In this document: piece after piece, positions 11,931 through 23,443 of the stretch
How the letters are laid out: every line of letters begins with the position of its first letter
Position numbering within the stretch: the stretch's first letter is position 1
NCBI GenBank assembly: GCA_027625915.1
Contig: JANTQA010000012.1
Coordinates: 1,333,001 to 1,397,000, forward strand
Origin: Anaeramoeba flamelloides
Taxonomy: Eukaryota > Metamonada > Anaeramoebidae
Direction: 5' to 3'
Length of the DNA stretch: 64,000 bases
Position numbers and translations under genes: made by a program
The notes under the pieces: generated by a model
The model's input: the letters and a program-made list of their open reading frames with translations, nothing else
Told to the model about the DNA's origin: nothing
Database searches by the model: none

Positions 11931-12594
11931 GGTAAGTCTTTATGGTGTAAAATAATTTTCTGATTGGAGAAAAAAAAATTTGTAATTTTTAAGAAGTTCC
12001 TAATTCCAAATAAAAACCAACAAATTTATGACGTTCCATCAATCTCCAAAAATTAACATAGAAAAATGAGGAAATTTTTCTAGATTAAAACCCATAAGAG
12101 CCAAACCCAATTTCCATTTTGTATTGTTAGAATATACAATTCAGCAAATTACTGAGAATCTTTTGAATTCTCGCACTTTTTGGGACTTTTGGGGATCTCT
12201 TAGAATTTTGTTTTCATTTTTGATTTTCTCAAAGTAGTTACTTTGACTTTTAGAATCGTAAAATCCCCATAGACTATCAAATCTAGAAGGTTCCAAAATA
12301 ACTCGAAATTAGATTACAGAGAATTAAATAAAATTTTCTGCTGAAAGAAAACAATATGTAATAAATTGAAGAACTTTAACCATTTGGAAAGATAAAATAA
12401 GAAAAAAATTAATATTTTTTTTTAAATTTGGATTTTTTGAAATTAAAAAAACTTTTTCGGGTTGTTTTTCTTTCTTTATTTAAATTTCGCCAAATTGAGT
12501 TTGAAATTAATTTTGTTTTATTTATTAGTATTTTATCAACCAAAAGAAGTGCAATTTCATAATACACTTTGTAGTTAAACACATCCCTTATACC

Positions 12595-13749
12595 CCTTAG
12601 CACCCCGGATTTGCCTAAATTTCATCAAGTTTTTTAAATTAGATTTAAAATGATATTGATCTACTAATATATTAATTTTCATATTTGTCTTTAATCCAGA
12701 TTTGAATTATAATAAAAAGTCAAAATAGTTCAAAGATAAAGTAGTTATGTTATTGATTTTTTTTTTGAAATTGAAAAAAAAAAAATAATAATAATTCATT
12801 TTTACATTTTTTTTAAAGATTTTTATTTTATTTTTTTAAATCCGAAATTTTATTACATTAATGGTAATTCAAAACTCAAAACATTAATTTTATAATAATA
12901 ACCACTAAAAAATTTTGTTAATTTTATGATAAAATAAATAAATAAAAAAATAAATTACTTTGAAATTTAATTTTTTTTTTTAGAAAAAAATTCAATAAAT
13001 ATCCAATTAAGAGAAAAATGAAATTTATTTCTTTAGCCCAAAATTAAATTTTTAATATGATTAATTTTCTAAAACTTTTATTTAAGCAATAGATAATAAT
13101 TGAAAATCAAAAAAAAAAAAAAAAATTGTAAAATAATTTCAATTTATTAAATTGGAATAAAACAAATATAAATTACTTTTTAATCGATAAAATATTTATA
13201 CCTAAATTTAAAATAAAATAAAAAATAACTCTTAAATATTATTCCAATATTATAAAATAATCTCCGAAACCAATTTTTTTTTATTAAATTTTGATATTAG
13301 TAAAAATTTGAATAATATATTTGCGATATTTGGATTTTTCTCCAACAAATTAATCCAGATCTTGTTAAATAAGTTCTGATATATGGTCTCTAATTCAATA
13401 ATATTGTTTATTTTATGTCTAGATTTTAAAAAGTCAAAAATTAAAAAATTGTAAAAAATAAAAAAAAAAATCAATTATTAATCTGACTCGAACTATTGGC
13501 CAAATCATTTAAAATTGAAAAAAAATCTTGTTGAAAAAATTGTAAAATTTTGCAATGAAAAAAAATTTGTTTTTTTTTCTAATTTAATTTATATTTTTTT
13601 TTATTTTGAAATTATTTAGAATCTAATATAGATACAGATATTGAATAGTAATCAGTAGATAAAACAAATTTTCGATGTGATGTTATAATAACTTTTATAA
13701 TGAATAAATTATTTAATCAAGCACTTTAGGCAATTTTGGGGTGCAAAGG
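12595..13749 (+). mobile_element. Inverted-repeat element, family H, copy 2
   Basis: The left end reads CCTTAGCACCCCGGATTTGC and continues CTAAA (12595-12619). The right end at 13725-13749 is its imperfect inverse, TTTAGGCAATTTTGGGGTGC followed by AAAGG. A further right-type end, TTTAGGTTATTTGGGGTGCT, lies at 14058, so an extra end or a second fragment adjoins. The inside is AT-rich without protein and matches the interrupted copy at 9400-10560. It is probably a non-autonomous DNA element. Confidence 0.5.
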
Positions 13750-15503
13750 CCCCAAAAAAAAATTCCAGTAAAGTATGATGTGTTCTAAATGTTAAAAATA
13801 AGAGGTTTTTGATGTCGAGACAAACTTTTCAAAAAATAAAAAAAAAATTTATTTTGACAAAATTTGGAAAAATAATAAAATCACAATAACCAAAAAAAAA
13901 TTACCAATGTTGAAATTTTTTTTTCAAGTTATTTTTTATTTTAAGTAACTATACAATTTTTAATTATAAAATTTTCTTTCTAAGATAATTGTTTATTAAT
14001 TCTATACCTTATTATCCTTTGATAACATTTCAAATTAAAATTTTTGTTTGAAATGTTTTTAGGTTATTTGGGGTGCTAAGGGATATATCGATCAAATTCA
14101 TGGATAGTGACTTGAGCCTTATTATCTTAATAATTTCGAAAAAATAGATTTATTTTTTTTTATTACAATTTTTGTGAATTGTGAATCTCAAAAGTTTATA
14201 AAAACAAACTTTACCTAAAAGAAATCCCAAAGTTTTTTACTGGGTGGTCTGATACTGGTATTTGAATTACAAAAGGTCACAATTTTGACTCCATTTTCCA
14301 TTTCGTTTTACAAACAAACCTTTTTCAAATAGGGTTTCCAATTTACAATCTACTTCTTTGTTTGGAACTCAGTTTTCTAAAAGAAAATATGGAAAAAGAA
14401 GTGATAATTATTTCCCATTTAGAATTCAAATATGAGTTTAGTAAATTTTGTGTTTTGGTCAGCTAATTCCACCTTTTTTCGACTAGATTATAACTATTTA
14501 ACTCTAACTAAAAGGAGGTTAAATAACATTGTTGGTTGAGTTAATTTATTGAATAACCACTTGAATCTAAAGTAAGAAAAAAAAAAAGTAAAAAACATTT
14601 CGCAAAAAAATAAACTTTAAAAACAAACTATTGCTGAAAAAAGCAAATTTACAAACCCTTTCCAATACAAAATCCTACCATTGACTCACTTTCATCTTGT
14701 AGAAAATTTCCCAAAAGTGACACAAAAAATAAAGAGAGTGCAATAATCTTGGTTTTCTATTCCTTCGGTACTCAAACAATATGATCAAATTATCTCTACA
14801 TGATATTTTTTTCTTCCTTTTAAAGAATTTTTAAAATGTTTCTTCTTCTTTTACAAGAAGTGATACTTTTTTTGTTTTCAATTTATTAAAGAATAAACTA
14901 AAGGTTATTGAATGATCAGGGTTTGCTTCAAGGTTGTATCATTAAAAGATTTATTTTTCAAAAACAAAACCTTTTGAATTTGATTAGATTTTTCTTTTCA
15001 CTTCAATCTTGTGATTAGACTTTTTGCAATAAAGGAACAAATACACTCAATTGAAGATAATTTTTTCAAAACTTGAATCTTCTGTTTATTTATTTCATTT
15101 ATTTTTTATAATCTTTGAGTTTTAAGATAGACACGAATTAATTTTGATTTTCAAAGTAAAGTATAGCCTTCTTTTCATTTTAGGATCCTAAACAATTTTA
15201 TTTTTAACCCCAAATAATTAAAAAATTACCTTTTGGGAATTTTTATTTCAGAAATATTACTAATTACAGACTTTACAATTGAAGCGAATTGTTTGTTTAA
15301 AAACTTCTCTCTGAGAAAAGAAAATTTATGGTCATCTCCAAATTGTGAAAAATTGTTCTCTTTATTTCCTTCCCATTTTTCTTCTTCACCTTCTTTATTT
15401 TTGAATAACATTTTTTTGCTTTTCAATTTTTCGAAAATTTGGTAAAACCCTTTGAAAAAAAAAAAAAATAAAGTAAAAAGTTAAAGCAAGAGAAATAAGC
15501 AAA

Positions 15504-16916
15504 ATGAAAGCACCCCACAGATTATTAAAAACACTTAAAAAGAACCCATCACCGCAAACTCTTCAAAAGGCATTAAAAAAGTACACTTATGATCTGAACC
15601 AAGCACTCTTATACGCGATCGACAACAAATCTTCGGTTGGGATTATTCGGCTTTTAATCGAGACAGGTGCGAAAATTAATTACAAAGATTCGAACAACGA
15701 CACGCCGTTGAACCATGCCCTCCGAGTGTGCTCTTCATCAGAGGTGATCAAATTCCTGCTGGAGTGTGGAAGTGATCCCAAGAGAAAGAACTTCACTGGC
15801 AAGTCCTCCTTGTATTTGTCGATTGAATATGAAAACCCAGTTTCGGTCTTGTCTTCGTTGTTCGTGAAAGAGAATGTGAACATTCGACTAAGACTTGGTT
15901 CAACACCGTTACACTGCTCTTCCAAGTGTGGGTCTTCTTCTGAGGTCGTCAATTTTCTCCTCAAATTGGGCTCCGATCCAAAGCTGTTTACCGAAAACGG
16001 GTCCTTGCCCTTGCACTTGGCTGTGCAGCACAACGCGCCGCTGGAGACGATTGCCTTGCTCATCAAGGCATACAAGAAGGGCATCAACACGCCCGCAAAG
16101 TACCAAAGGACGACCTTGCATTTGGCTTGCCAGAGCGAGTCTGATCCAAGGGTGATCGAGAAGCTCTTACAGATGGGAGCCAAGTGCAACACAAAAGATC
16201 GCTTTGGGAAGACTCCCTTCCAATTGCTGATGAAAAACAAACCCAAATTACGCTCTGTAAAATTGCTGATCGAAGCAGGAGCACAGTTTACTGATTTGGA
16301 CACTGACAACAATTCTTGCCTACACCTATTGTCCTCACAAAAGAACGCCAATCTGAAAGTTTTGAAATATTTGCTCAAATTCGAAATTGATCTCAATACA
16401 AAAAATTCCTTTGGGTTGACTTGCCTCCATTTGGCGATAATGGAAAAATTAGGTCTCGAGTATATCTTTTTATTAATTGTTAATGGCGCAGATATCACAA
16501 TCACAACGCCAAGAAACCACCATTGCTTCTCCTTAGCTGTTATTTCTAGGAACAGTCAAGAGGTATTACAATTTTTTGCGAATCAAAAAAAAATGTACAA
16601 AAAGCTATTTCGATTCCAAAAAAAATTACACAAAGAAAAAAATTTGAAAAAAAAAAAGAGAAGGAAACTTCTGAAAAAAATGGAAAAGGAAAAGGAAAAG
16701 AAAAAAAAAAAAAAAAAAAAGAAAAACAAAAGGATGAAGAAAATTCACAAGATTAAGAAAATCAAGACAATCAAGAAAATTAAGAACATTCAGAGAATTA
16801 AAAACATTAAGAACCTGAAGAACATTAAAAAAATCAAAAAATTTAAAATTAAGCAGAAAAAACAATTCAAATGTAATTACTTTCCCAATCATTTCACCGT
16901 TTATTTCTTTTGTTAG
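15504..16916 (+). CDS. Ankyrin-repeat protein with Lys/Ile-rich tail
   Basis: One uninterrupted frame of 470 residues starts at an ATG after an A-rich leader and ends in TAG. Residues ~45-375 are ankyrin repeats, with about nine recurring TPLH-like and LL..GA..N helices (for example GSTPLHCSSKCG and KTPFQLLMKNKP). Ankyrin repeats bind other proteins, and no catalytic domain is visible, so the role is an adaptor of unknown partner. From ~385 on the protein is almost only Lys, then a periodic Ile-Lys-Lys/Asn tract to ~455, and a short end rich in Phe and Tyr. Many relatives of this kind carry BTB domains after the repeats, but none is present here. The ankyrin core is visibly richer in G and C than the tail and the flanks. 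The antisense frame over the core is a by-product of this composition. Confidence 0.85.
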   Translation: MKAPHRLLKTLKKNPSPQTLQKALKKYTYDLNQALLYAIDNKSSVGIIRLLIETGAKINYKDSNNDTPLNHALRVCSSSEVIKFLLECGSDPKRKNFTGKSSLYLSIEYENPVSVLSSLFVKENVNIRLRLGSTPLHCSSKCGSSSEVVNFLLKLGSDPKLFTENGSLPLHLAVQHNAPLETIALLIKAYKKGINTPAKYQRTTLHLACQSESDPRVIEKLLQMGAKCNTKDRFGKTPFQLLMKNKPKLRSVKLLIEAGAQFTDLDTDNNSCLHLLSSQKNANLKVLKYLLKFEIDLNTKNSFGLTCLHLAIMEKLGLEYIFLLIVNGADITITTPRNHHCFSLAVISRNSQEVLQFFANQKKMYKKLFRFQKKLHKEKNLKKKKRRKLLKKMEKEKEKKKKKKKKKNKRMKKIHKIKKIKTIKKIKNIQRIKNIKNLKNIKKIKKFKIKQKKQFKCNYFPNHFTVYFFC

Positions 16917-17202
16917 TATTTTTGATTCCAAACCAACTAATTGTTTTATTATTCTTCAAACCAACCTTTTGATTCAAGGAACTGATCAATACTGATAAAT
17001 CCAAAAACAATTAAAAAATATTTTTACTTCCATTACCTTTTTTGTAAAATTCACGTTAAGCATGCTTTGAAGGGACTCGTCTCGATTATTTATTTTTTTT
17101 TTTGACCAATTTCTAAATCGGGATTCCTTTCTCTTGAATTATGTTTAATATTGAAAATAAGAAGGGTCTTTCAAATAAAAGTAATTGGTAAAAAATTTTC
17201 TC

Positions 17203-17242
17203 AATCTCTATTAAATTTAGGTAAAAAAATTTAATAGAGATT
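17203..17242. repeat. Perfect 16-bp stem hairpin
   Basis: AATCTCTATTAAATTT is followed by an 8-base loop (AGGTAAAA) and its exact inverse. In AT-rich DNA such a long perfect stem is still unlikely by chance. It may be a small transposon scar or a transcript hairpin in the 3' region of the ankyrin gene. Confidence 0.7.
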
Positions 17243-17501
17243 AGTCCCTTAAAACAATCCATTTCAAAAACCAACTAATTCCATAAAGCCCCTTCACACT
17301 TAAACTAATAAAATACTTTGGGCAAAGCTCGGTAAATTTAAAAATAAAAATATGAAAAATGAAAAATTAGAAAAATGAAAAATTAGAAAAATGAAAAAAA
17401 AATTTCAAAACATTTTTTAAATTTATCAGTATCAAAAAAAGTTCATCTTTTTTTTTATTATTATTTAAGGAAGAGGCTATTAACCCCTCTTGTTTGTCGT
17501 T

Positions 17502-17574
17502 AGGTTTTCCAGAATTTAAAAGAATTGATTAAAATCCAAAGATTTTTCTCTATTCTTTTGAATTCTTGAAAACC
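17502..17574. repeat. Palindromic ~73-bp unit, family P, copy 1
   Basis: The unit starts AGGTTTTCCAGAATTTAAAA and ends with the inverse TTTTGAATTCTTGAAAACC, so it folds on itself. Three more copies lie at 61329, 61417 and 61692. Both locations are followed by the same sequence CACTCTAC.GCACTTG and GACACTT, which shows they belong to one larger repeat. Confidence 0.65.
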
Positions 17575-17608
17575 GCGGTTAGTTTTTTTTTTAAAAAAAG
17601 AAATAAAT

Positions 17609-17725
17609 AGAAAACTCAAAAAAACCTAGAACACTTCACAAATAAAATAGAAAACCTCAAAAAAACCTAGAACACTTAACAAATAATACAGAAAACACCA
17701 AGAAAACCTTGACACTCTACGGCAC
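17609..17725 (+). repeat. Three tandem ~40-bp units
   Basis: The motif AGAAAAC.C.A..AAAACCT followed by AGAACACTTMACAAATAA occurs three times in a row, the last being shorter and diverged (AAAACCTTGACACT). It sits inside the family P repeat. Confidence 0.6.
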
Positions 17726-18108
17726 TTGACGACACTTCCCGAATTCCTAAATTTTTATTTATGAATTTTATTCGAGACTCAAAAATAAGTTAATTATCCA
17801 CTAAGGCTAATAAACTTGTTGAACCATTTTTTTGTTTTGTAATAATATTAAAAATATTATTATTTTTTAATATATGAGGTATATTAATTTTTTTTAATTC
17901 ATATATCCAGATTTTGCCATTATTTTCATAGGTTGGGGGATTCCATAGAAAAAAAAAAAAAGTAAATCTTTTGTAATATTTCAAGATAAAAGCAATAAAC
18001 GAGTTTGTAAATTGCTTTATATAGCTTAATTTTAATCTTGAATGACGATTCTCATTAGAAATACAGAACTTTCAAAAGTTTTTATAAATTTCTTTTTATG
18101 ACAACCAA

Positions 18109-18393
18109 ATGAAAAGAGGGGTAATACAACTTTTAAAAAATGTGACCCAAAGTGCAGAAGAGATATCCGAATTTTATGATCTGTCCATATTTTATGACAA
18201 ACAATATTTATACCGACTTAAAGGAGTGAGTCAAGAAATCTTGTTTTGTTTCAAATTTAGGTTTTTTTTTCGTAATTTTGTGAATTTGTAAAATACGAAT
18301 TTTTATGATCCTAATTCAAAATTTTTACTTGAAAAGGTTTGGAAATCAAAACTTCATTACGAAAGTCCCACTTCAGTTTCTTTTCAAGCATAG
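18109..18393 (+). CDS. Possible two-exon small protein, unknown function
   Basis: An ATG frame at 18109-18225 ends exactly at a strong GTGAGT donor. An AAAAG acceptor at 18332-18336 opens a second exon (18337-18393) in the same phase, ending in TAG. The joined product is 57 residues. Its composition (EEISEFYDLSIFYDKQYLYR in exon 1, VWKSKLHYESPTSVSFQA in exon 2) is much less Phe/Ile/Lys/Asn-biased than random frames here. The implied 111-base intron is close to the size of others in the window. I do not recognise the family. It may be a tiny gene or the surviving piece of a larger one. Confidence 0.35.
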
Positions 18394-19599
18394 AAAAGAG
18401 TTTAGGACAAGGCTATAAATATACGTGTGAATAAAGGGGAAAGTAAAATGACCTTTTCATAATGGAATTTTAGTTTTAGCTTATTTTGTTCGAGAATTTC
18501 GAAAATTTTTGATCTCAATACATGTTTTCATTCAAAATCCCATAAAAAACAAAAATTACAATACTTTGGATTTCCTTGAATTGTCATTCTTTTAATCATT
18601 TTTATTGACTAATATATTGTATTCCAATCCTCAGAAAACATATAAAATTTGGATAGTATGAAAGTATTACTTAATCTATGGATAATAATAGTACACTATT
18701 TGGTTCATTTATTTTCATTTGATCTTAAAAAAAATTTTTTTTGTTATATCAAAAAGAACAAAAAGACGTATTTATTTTTTATTTATGATATTGTTTTTTT
18801 TGGTATGTTAATTGAATATCATGTTAAGTGCTATTTTTAAAACCAATAATACAGCCATTACAAATTTTCTTGAAAAATGTCCATGGCAACAAAATAAAAC
18901 TAGTCTGAATTTTTGTTGGTATTTCTTCAGAATTTTCAATTGTTTTATTTTTTTTTTTTATACAATTGTCGAAAAAAATAAAATTTAAAAAAAAAATTTG
19001 GTTCACTTTCCATATAATGTCTCATGCCAAATTTCACAATTTCTTTGGAAAATTAAAATTGTTAACAATAAGATTTTTTAATAATAAATATATTCATTTT
19101 AAAAGAAATTACAAAGCCTCACTTTTCTTAATGTTTTATTTGGAGTTTTTAAATTTTTTTTTTCAAATTGAATTCTTAAAAAAAAAAAAGGAAAGAAAAA
19201 AATGAAAATTGAACAAAGAAAAAAAAATTTAAAAAAAAAGTAAAAAAAAGAAGAAAAAAAAACTCAACGAAAAAAATAACAAAATTAGTAAAAATTATTT
19301 GATCTAAAAATTGAAAATTTATTTTGAAATGAATACTCAGATAAAACTTATATAATTTGTTCTTATTTCGCCAATGTAACCGAGTTTCTTTAACTGAAAA
19401 AGAGTTGATTTTAACCAATATTTATAAAAAATTATATCATTCAAATTTTTAAAACTACCGAAAATTTCATGTCATTAATGTTCATTAAAATCTACAAAAC
19501 ACATCTTATTAGAACACAATAAAATTCAAATACTTGTGGGTATTTTTTTTATTGAAAAAAAAAAAAAAAAAAAAAAAAAAATCCGAAGATTTCCAAAAA

Positions 19600-20235
19600 A
19601 GAGTGTCAAGTTTATTTTAAAACATACCATTAAACTAAATCCACATAAAACTATTTAAATATATAAAATCACGAACAATCATTTGTTAGTTCTTAAAAAT
19701 TATTCAATTTGTTTGTTAGTATGACATTACTAAATCAAACAATATAAAATTTTCTGATCTCAATTTTATATCTGATTTTTCAAGGGTGTCAAAATGTATA
19801 AATTTTATGATTATTTTTTTTCTCCTAAATAATAAAAATTATTTTCCAAAGAGAACTAATCTCGATAAAGTGCCCCATAGAAGGTAAAATTTATTACTGT
19901 ATTTTATTGATTGAAAAATTATTGTGCCCTTACCATATTTACGGTTTTTTTTATTCAAATTGAAATGTTTTGTTTTCTCCAAAAAAAGTGTGTAATTCAA
20001 TTTTTTTTCATTTTTTAGAAATATTTTGATGAACATGCTTTGAAATAAACCCATTAGGACTTGATTTAATCAGTGTTAAAAATTCACTTCATTTGATATT
20101 ACTGATAGAACCACTAACAAAGAGGATTTTTTATTAAATGCTAAAAAAAATGTACTTTTTTGGAAATACCTTATTTGTTTTTTTTTTATGATAATTTCAA
20201 TTGTGAATAATGTGATTAACACTAAATATATTTTT
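19600..20235 (+). repeat. Dispersed repeat family I, copy 2
   Basis: It matches 29430-30045 in the same direction and 1365-1760 in reverse. Shared blocks are AACTAAATYC, ACTATTTAAATAT, TAATCTCGATAAA, and GATTTAA.CAGT before the distal block with CTAACAAAGAGGATTTT. Its class is unknown. Confidence 0.6.
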
Positions 20236-20469
20236 TTCAATAAAAAAAAAAAAAAAAAAATGAAAGAATTTCTAAATTTACAATTTTGTGAAAGAAGGTT
20301 CTATAATAATTAAATGATCGATGATACAATTCAATAATTTATTGTTATTCAATTTTAAAAAAAATATTATTTGCATTTAACCCTGTACTACTATTAATGC
20401 ATTTAAGATAATTAAAACATAGTTATTAAAATTTCATTTAAAAATAATCAAATTAAAAAAGTATTTCTT

Positions 20470-21020
20470 TCTGTTTTAATTTGAATTTTCCCATTTTTTT
20501 AAAAAGGTATTTTGTGGTATATTTTTAATTTAATGGTTTGGTTGTTTTTCTCATATTCTTTTGTTCAAAAAAAAAGAAAAAATTATTTCGAGATCTTGCA
20601 CTGAATAAAGAAATTATTTTTTTTTTATAGTTTAAAATAATTATTATAAATTTTTTGAAACAAGTATAGATTTTTTAAAAGTTTTTTAAAAACTTTTTGG
20701 TTTAATTTTTAAAGTATATTTATGTACACTTTCTTACATAGTTAATAAAATTTCTTTCTTCTTTCAAAAGAATATATTTTTTTTTAAAATAATTCGGAAA
20801 TATGTTTGGATTTTGAACTTTTGATCAATGAAAAAAATTGTTTTAAACTAATTAAAACATCATAATTCATTTCTGAAAACAACATTTAAAGTTAAATTAG
20901 TTCTAGTAATAATCAAAGTTTTACTTCACTTTTCAATTTCAAGATTACGATAATTTTTTATTGAATTTGCTATTAAATTTAATAGGAATTTTTTTTTTTT
21001 ATGGTTACTATCCACTTAAA
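20470..21020 (+). repeat. Dispersed repeat family J, shorter copy
   Basis: It matches the second half of the copies at 27340-28450 and 62270-63370. Landmarks are CCCATTTTTTTAAAAA, AGTTTAAAATAATTATT, AAATATGTT, CTTCAAGATTA-like sequence and the closing TTTTTATGGTTACTA. It lies just upstream of the ankyrin-BTB gene. Confidence 0.55.
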
Positions 21021-21397
21021 GAAATAAATACACATTTAGTTTATCCCATTTTAAATTTCAAAAATCACGCAAAATAAAATGTATCATATACCTATCGTCT
21101 TTGTGCTTAAGCAAAAATCCTAAAGATAAAACTTTAAGAAAAAAAAAAATAAAAGGAAAAAATTTTTTTATCATTTAAAAATCAAATACAAAAAAAGATA
21201 AAAAAAAAATCTCTGAAAAGATTTAAATTGTGGATAAAAAATCCGATTTTACTATTTTAACAAAAAATATGAAACAAAATAATTTATTTTTCAAATTTCA
21301 CATCAAGAAAATTTCACGTGTCTCTATTATTAAAAACAAAACTAAATTAATCTTATAAATTTTATGAAAAAAAAAAAAAAATAAAATAAAAAAATAG

Positions 21398-22758
21398 GCA
21401 AATATCGTGTTCAAAAAAAAATCAAAAGAAAAAAAATCAATTTTAACATCTTGGATCACAAAGGCTATAATTCTCTGCACTTATTATGTAAATATAGAGC
21501 TGAACCAGGAATTATCAAATTATTAATTAAAAACAAGGCCAATATAAACCAATTATGCAGCGAGGGGTATTCTCCGCTATTATTGACCGTCCTAAACCAA
21601 CCAAGATATAAAATAATTAAATTATTAGTCGAAAAGGGAGCAAATATCCACCAATTAGACCCGGAAGGCAATAATTGTTTACACATATGCTGTAAGAAAA
21701 ACAATTTGGAAATTATCAAATATTTTTTAGATCAAGGATTGGATCCAAATTCCAAAAATGCAAATTTCTCAACACCACTTCAAACTTCGATAATTTCTAA
21801 TAATGATCTTTCAATTATTAAATCATTGTTGAAAGCAGGCGGCGATTTAAATTCAGTTGACAAGTTTTCACACAATAGCTTAGAATTATCAATTTTATCA
21901 AGAGTCAAGAGTGAAATAATTCTATATTTATTACAAATCGAAGGAATTAATCTCTATGTCAAAAACAAAAACGATCGATCTGTTCTTGATTTAGCCATTC
22001 GGGGGAAATTTGAAACACAAGTGTTATTAAACATGATCGAAAAGGGAATATCATATAATAACGATTTTATCAAAGATATTTTGCCGAGTGACAGTGAAAT
22101 TTTTAAAATAATAAAATCAGCGAATTCGTTATGCCATGATATGCTAAAATTGTTTAAACGCCAAGAAAAAACAGATTTAATTATTAACGGAATAAAGGCG
22201 CACAAATTAATAATCGAATTGAGATTAGAAACAAATCATAATTTGGTTCAAAATATTTTGGAAAAAAATTATAATGACAAACAAACAGAAATATTTTTAA
22301 AATGGGTTTATGACGGCCAGATCAATGAAAATATAAAATTGATCACACAAATTGGAAAGCATTTTCCTTCAATAGATATAATTTCAAAATCTTTAAGAAA
22401 GGGGATTGTAAAAGACCTGAAACGTCTATACCAACAGAAAAAAAATAAAGATTTTTCAATTATTATTGGCGAAAAGATAATTAACGTCAATAAATTAATC
22501 CTTCAAGCGAGAAGCGAAACTTTTCGTGGGATGCTTATTAACGTTACAGATAATTCAAAGGGTGTGCATGACTACACTGGGATGTCATCTACAGCCCTCG
22601 AGAAAATTTTCGAATTCATTTCATGTGACTGCTTTGAAATTAATTCAACCAATCAAGAAACCATCGATGAAATCAACCAATTCATTGATTATTATCAGTT
22701 AAATGAATTTTCCCGAATTGAATGGATTTTTGAAAATAATTTAATAAATTTTTTTTAA
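21398..22758 (+). CDS. Ankyrin repeat protein with two BTB domains, 5' end unsure
   Basis: The frame is open from 21385 to a TAA at 22758 but has no upstream ATG, and it enters in the middle of an ankyrin repeat (LDHKGYNSLHLLCKY). About six ankyrin repeats fill the first ~215 residues. A first BTB-like segment (TDLIINGIKAHKLIIELR and onward) lies at ~235-320 and a second (DFSIIIGEKIINVNKLILQA and onward) at ~340-430, counted from 21451. Proteins of this layout usually act as adaptors, and some BTB proteins bind Cullin-3 ligases, which is not shown here. An ATAG acceptor at 21394-21397 opens the frame in the right phase. A candidate first exon, 21269-21317 (ATG AAA CAA AAT), would join it through an 80-base intron with a weak GTGTCT donor. 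Codon use is much more AT-rich than in the ankyrin gene at 15504. Confidence 0.8.
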
Positions 22759-23356
22759 AAATTCTTAAAATTGTTATTATTTCCGTGTTTATTATTATTT
22801 TCAAAAAACCAGATTTTTGAATTTTCATTTATTAATACATATACATTTTTTAGATAATCAAGAAAAAATTAATATAATTTTTTTGTAAGTTTATAAAAGA
22901 AAAAAAAAATAAAAATAGAAAAAAATTTTGACTTTGAAAATAAAGAATAAAATATCAAATAAATAAATAGTTAATTTAATTTTTTAAATTGTTTTTTTTT
23001 TTTTTTTTTGTTGTTAAACCATGAAGAAGTTGTTCATTCCTCTTTTTTTTTTGTCTGGATTCCTAACTTTTTATTTCAAAATAATTTGATATACAAAAAA
23101 ATGTGTTTAATTATTGATTTTGAATGATTATGATTACAGAGAGAAGTAAACTTTCTATTTTTTCTTAATAAAAAAAATTATTTGACAGTATTATCAAACG
23201 GGAAAAAGATATGGAATGAAATTTTCATGAAAATAAAAATCAAAGTTTTCAAGTCATTAATCTCTGAAAATGTTAACAAGTTTTAGTAATAATAAATAAC
23301 TTTTTTAGGAAAAAATAAACCTCTATTGGTATGTAAATTACTGTTGAATAAAGATA

Positions 23357-23435
23357 AACAGCTAGCTCCACTTTTAAAGCGGAAACATTCAATGAAATTT
23401 AAGGTACAAAGAATCTCAAAATCAGGTACTTTTGA
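23357..23435 (+). mobile_element. Left-half remnant of MITE family C
   Basis: The sequence CTCCACTTTTAAAGC, then GAAATTTAAGGTACAAA and AATCTCAAAATCAGG follows the left half of the copies at 37926 and 56543. The right half is absent, and the match stops where the next inverted-repeat element begins. Confidence 0.5.
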
Positions 23436-23443
23436 ATCTATCA

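Larger units (their letters stand above)
7458..15503. other. 8-kb intergenic region of repeats, no gene
   Basis: No protein is recognisable in either direction. Identified contents are MITE copies at 8006-8201 and 9651-10180, dispersed repeats at 8725-9060, 9400-10560, 11040-11930 and 12595-13749, and an (AT)n run at 9562-9591. 14100-15500 is AT-rich sequence in which I see no repeats and no gene. Short open frames on both strands near 15226-15445 overlap each other and resemble nothing known. Confidence 0.7.
16920..21397. other. Intergenic region, repeats and one possible small gene
   Basis: Contents are a hairpin at 17203-17242, a palindromic unit and tandem copies at 17502-17725, a possible spliced small gene at 18109-18393, a ~27-base A run near 19554, and repeat families I (19600-20235) and J (20470-21020). 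17340-17400 holds three direct copies of GAAAAATTAGAAAAAT-like sequence. Nothing else is recognisable. Confidence 0.65.

Noticed and set aside
15226-15445. Opposed 66- and 70-codon frames just upstream of the ankyrin gene
   Set aside because: They overlap on opposite strands, match nothing known, and fall in the expected promoter/leader region.
15680-16504. 274-codon open frame antisense to the ankyrin gene
   Set aside because: The sense frame has clear ankyrin repeats. The antisense frame is a by-product of the G/C-richer codon pattern and has no domain.
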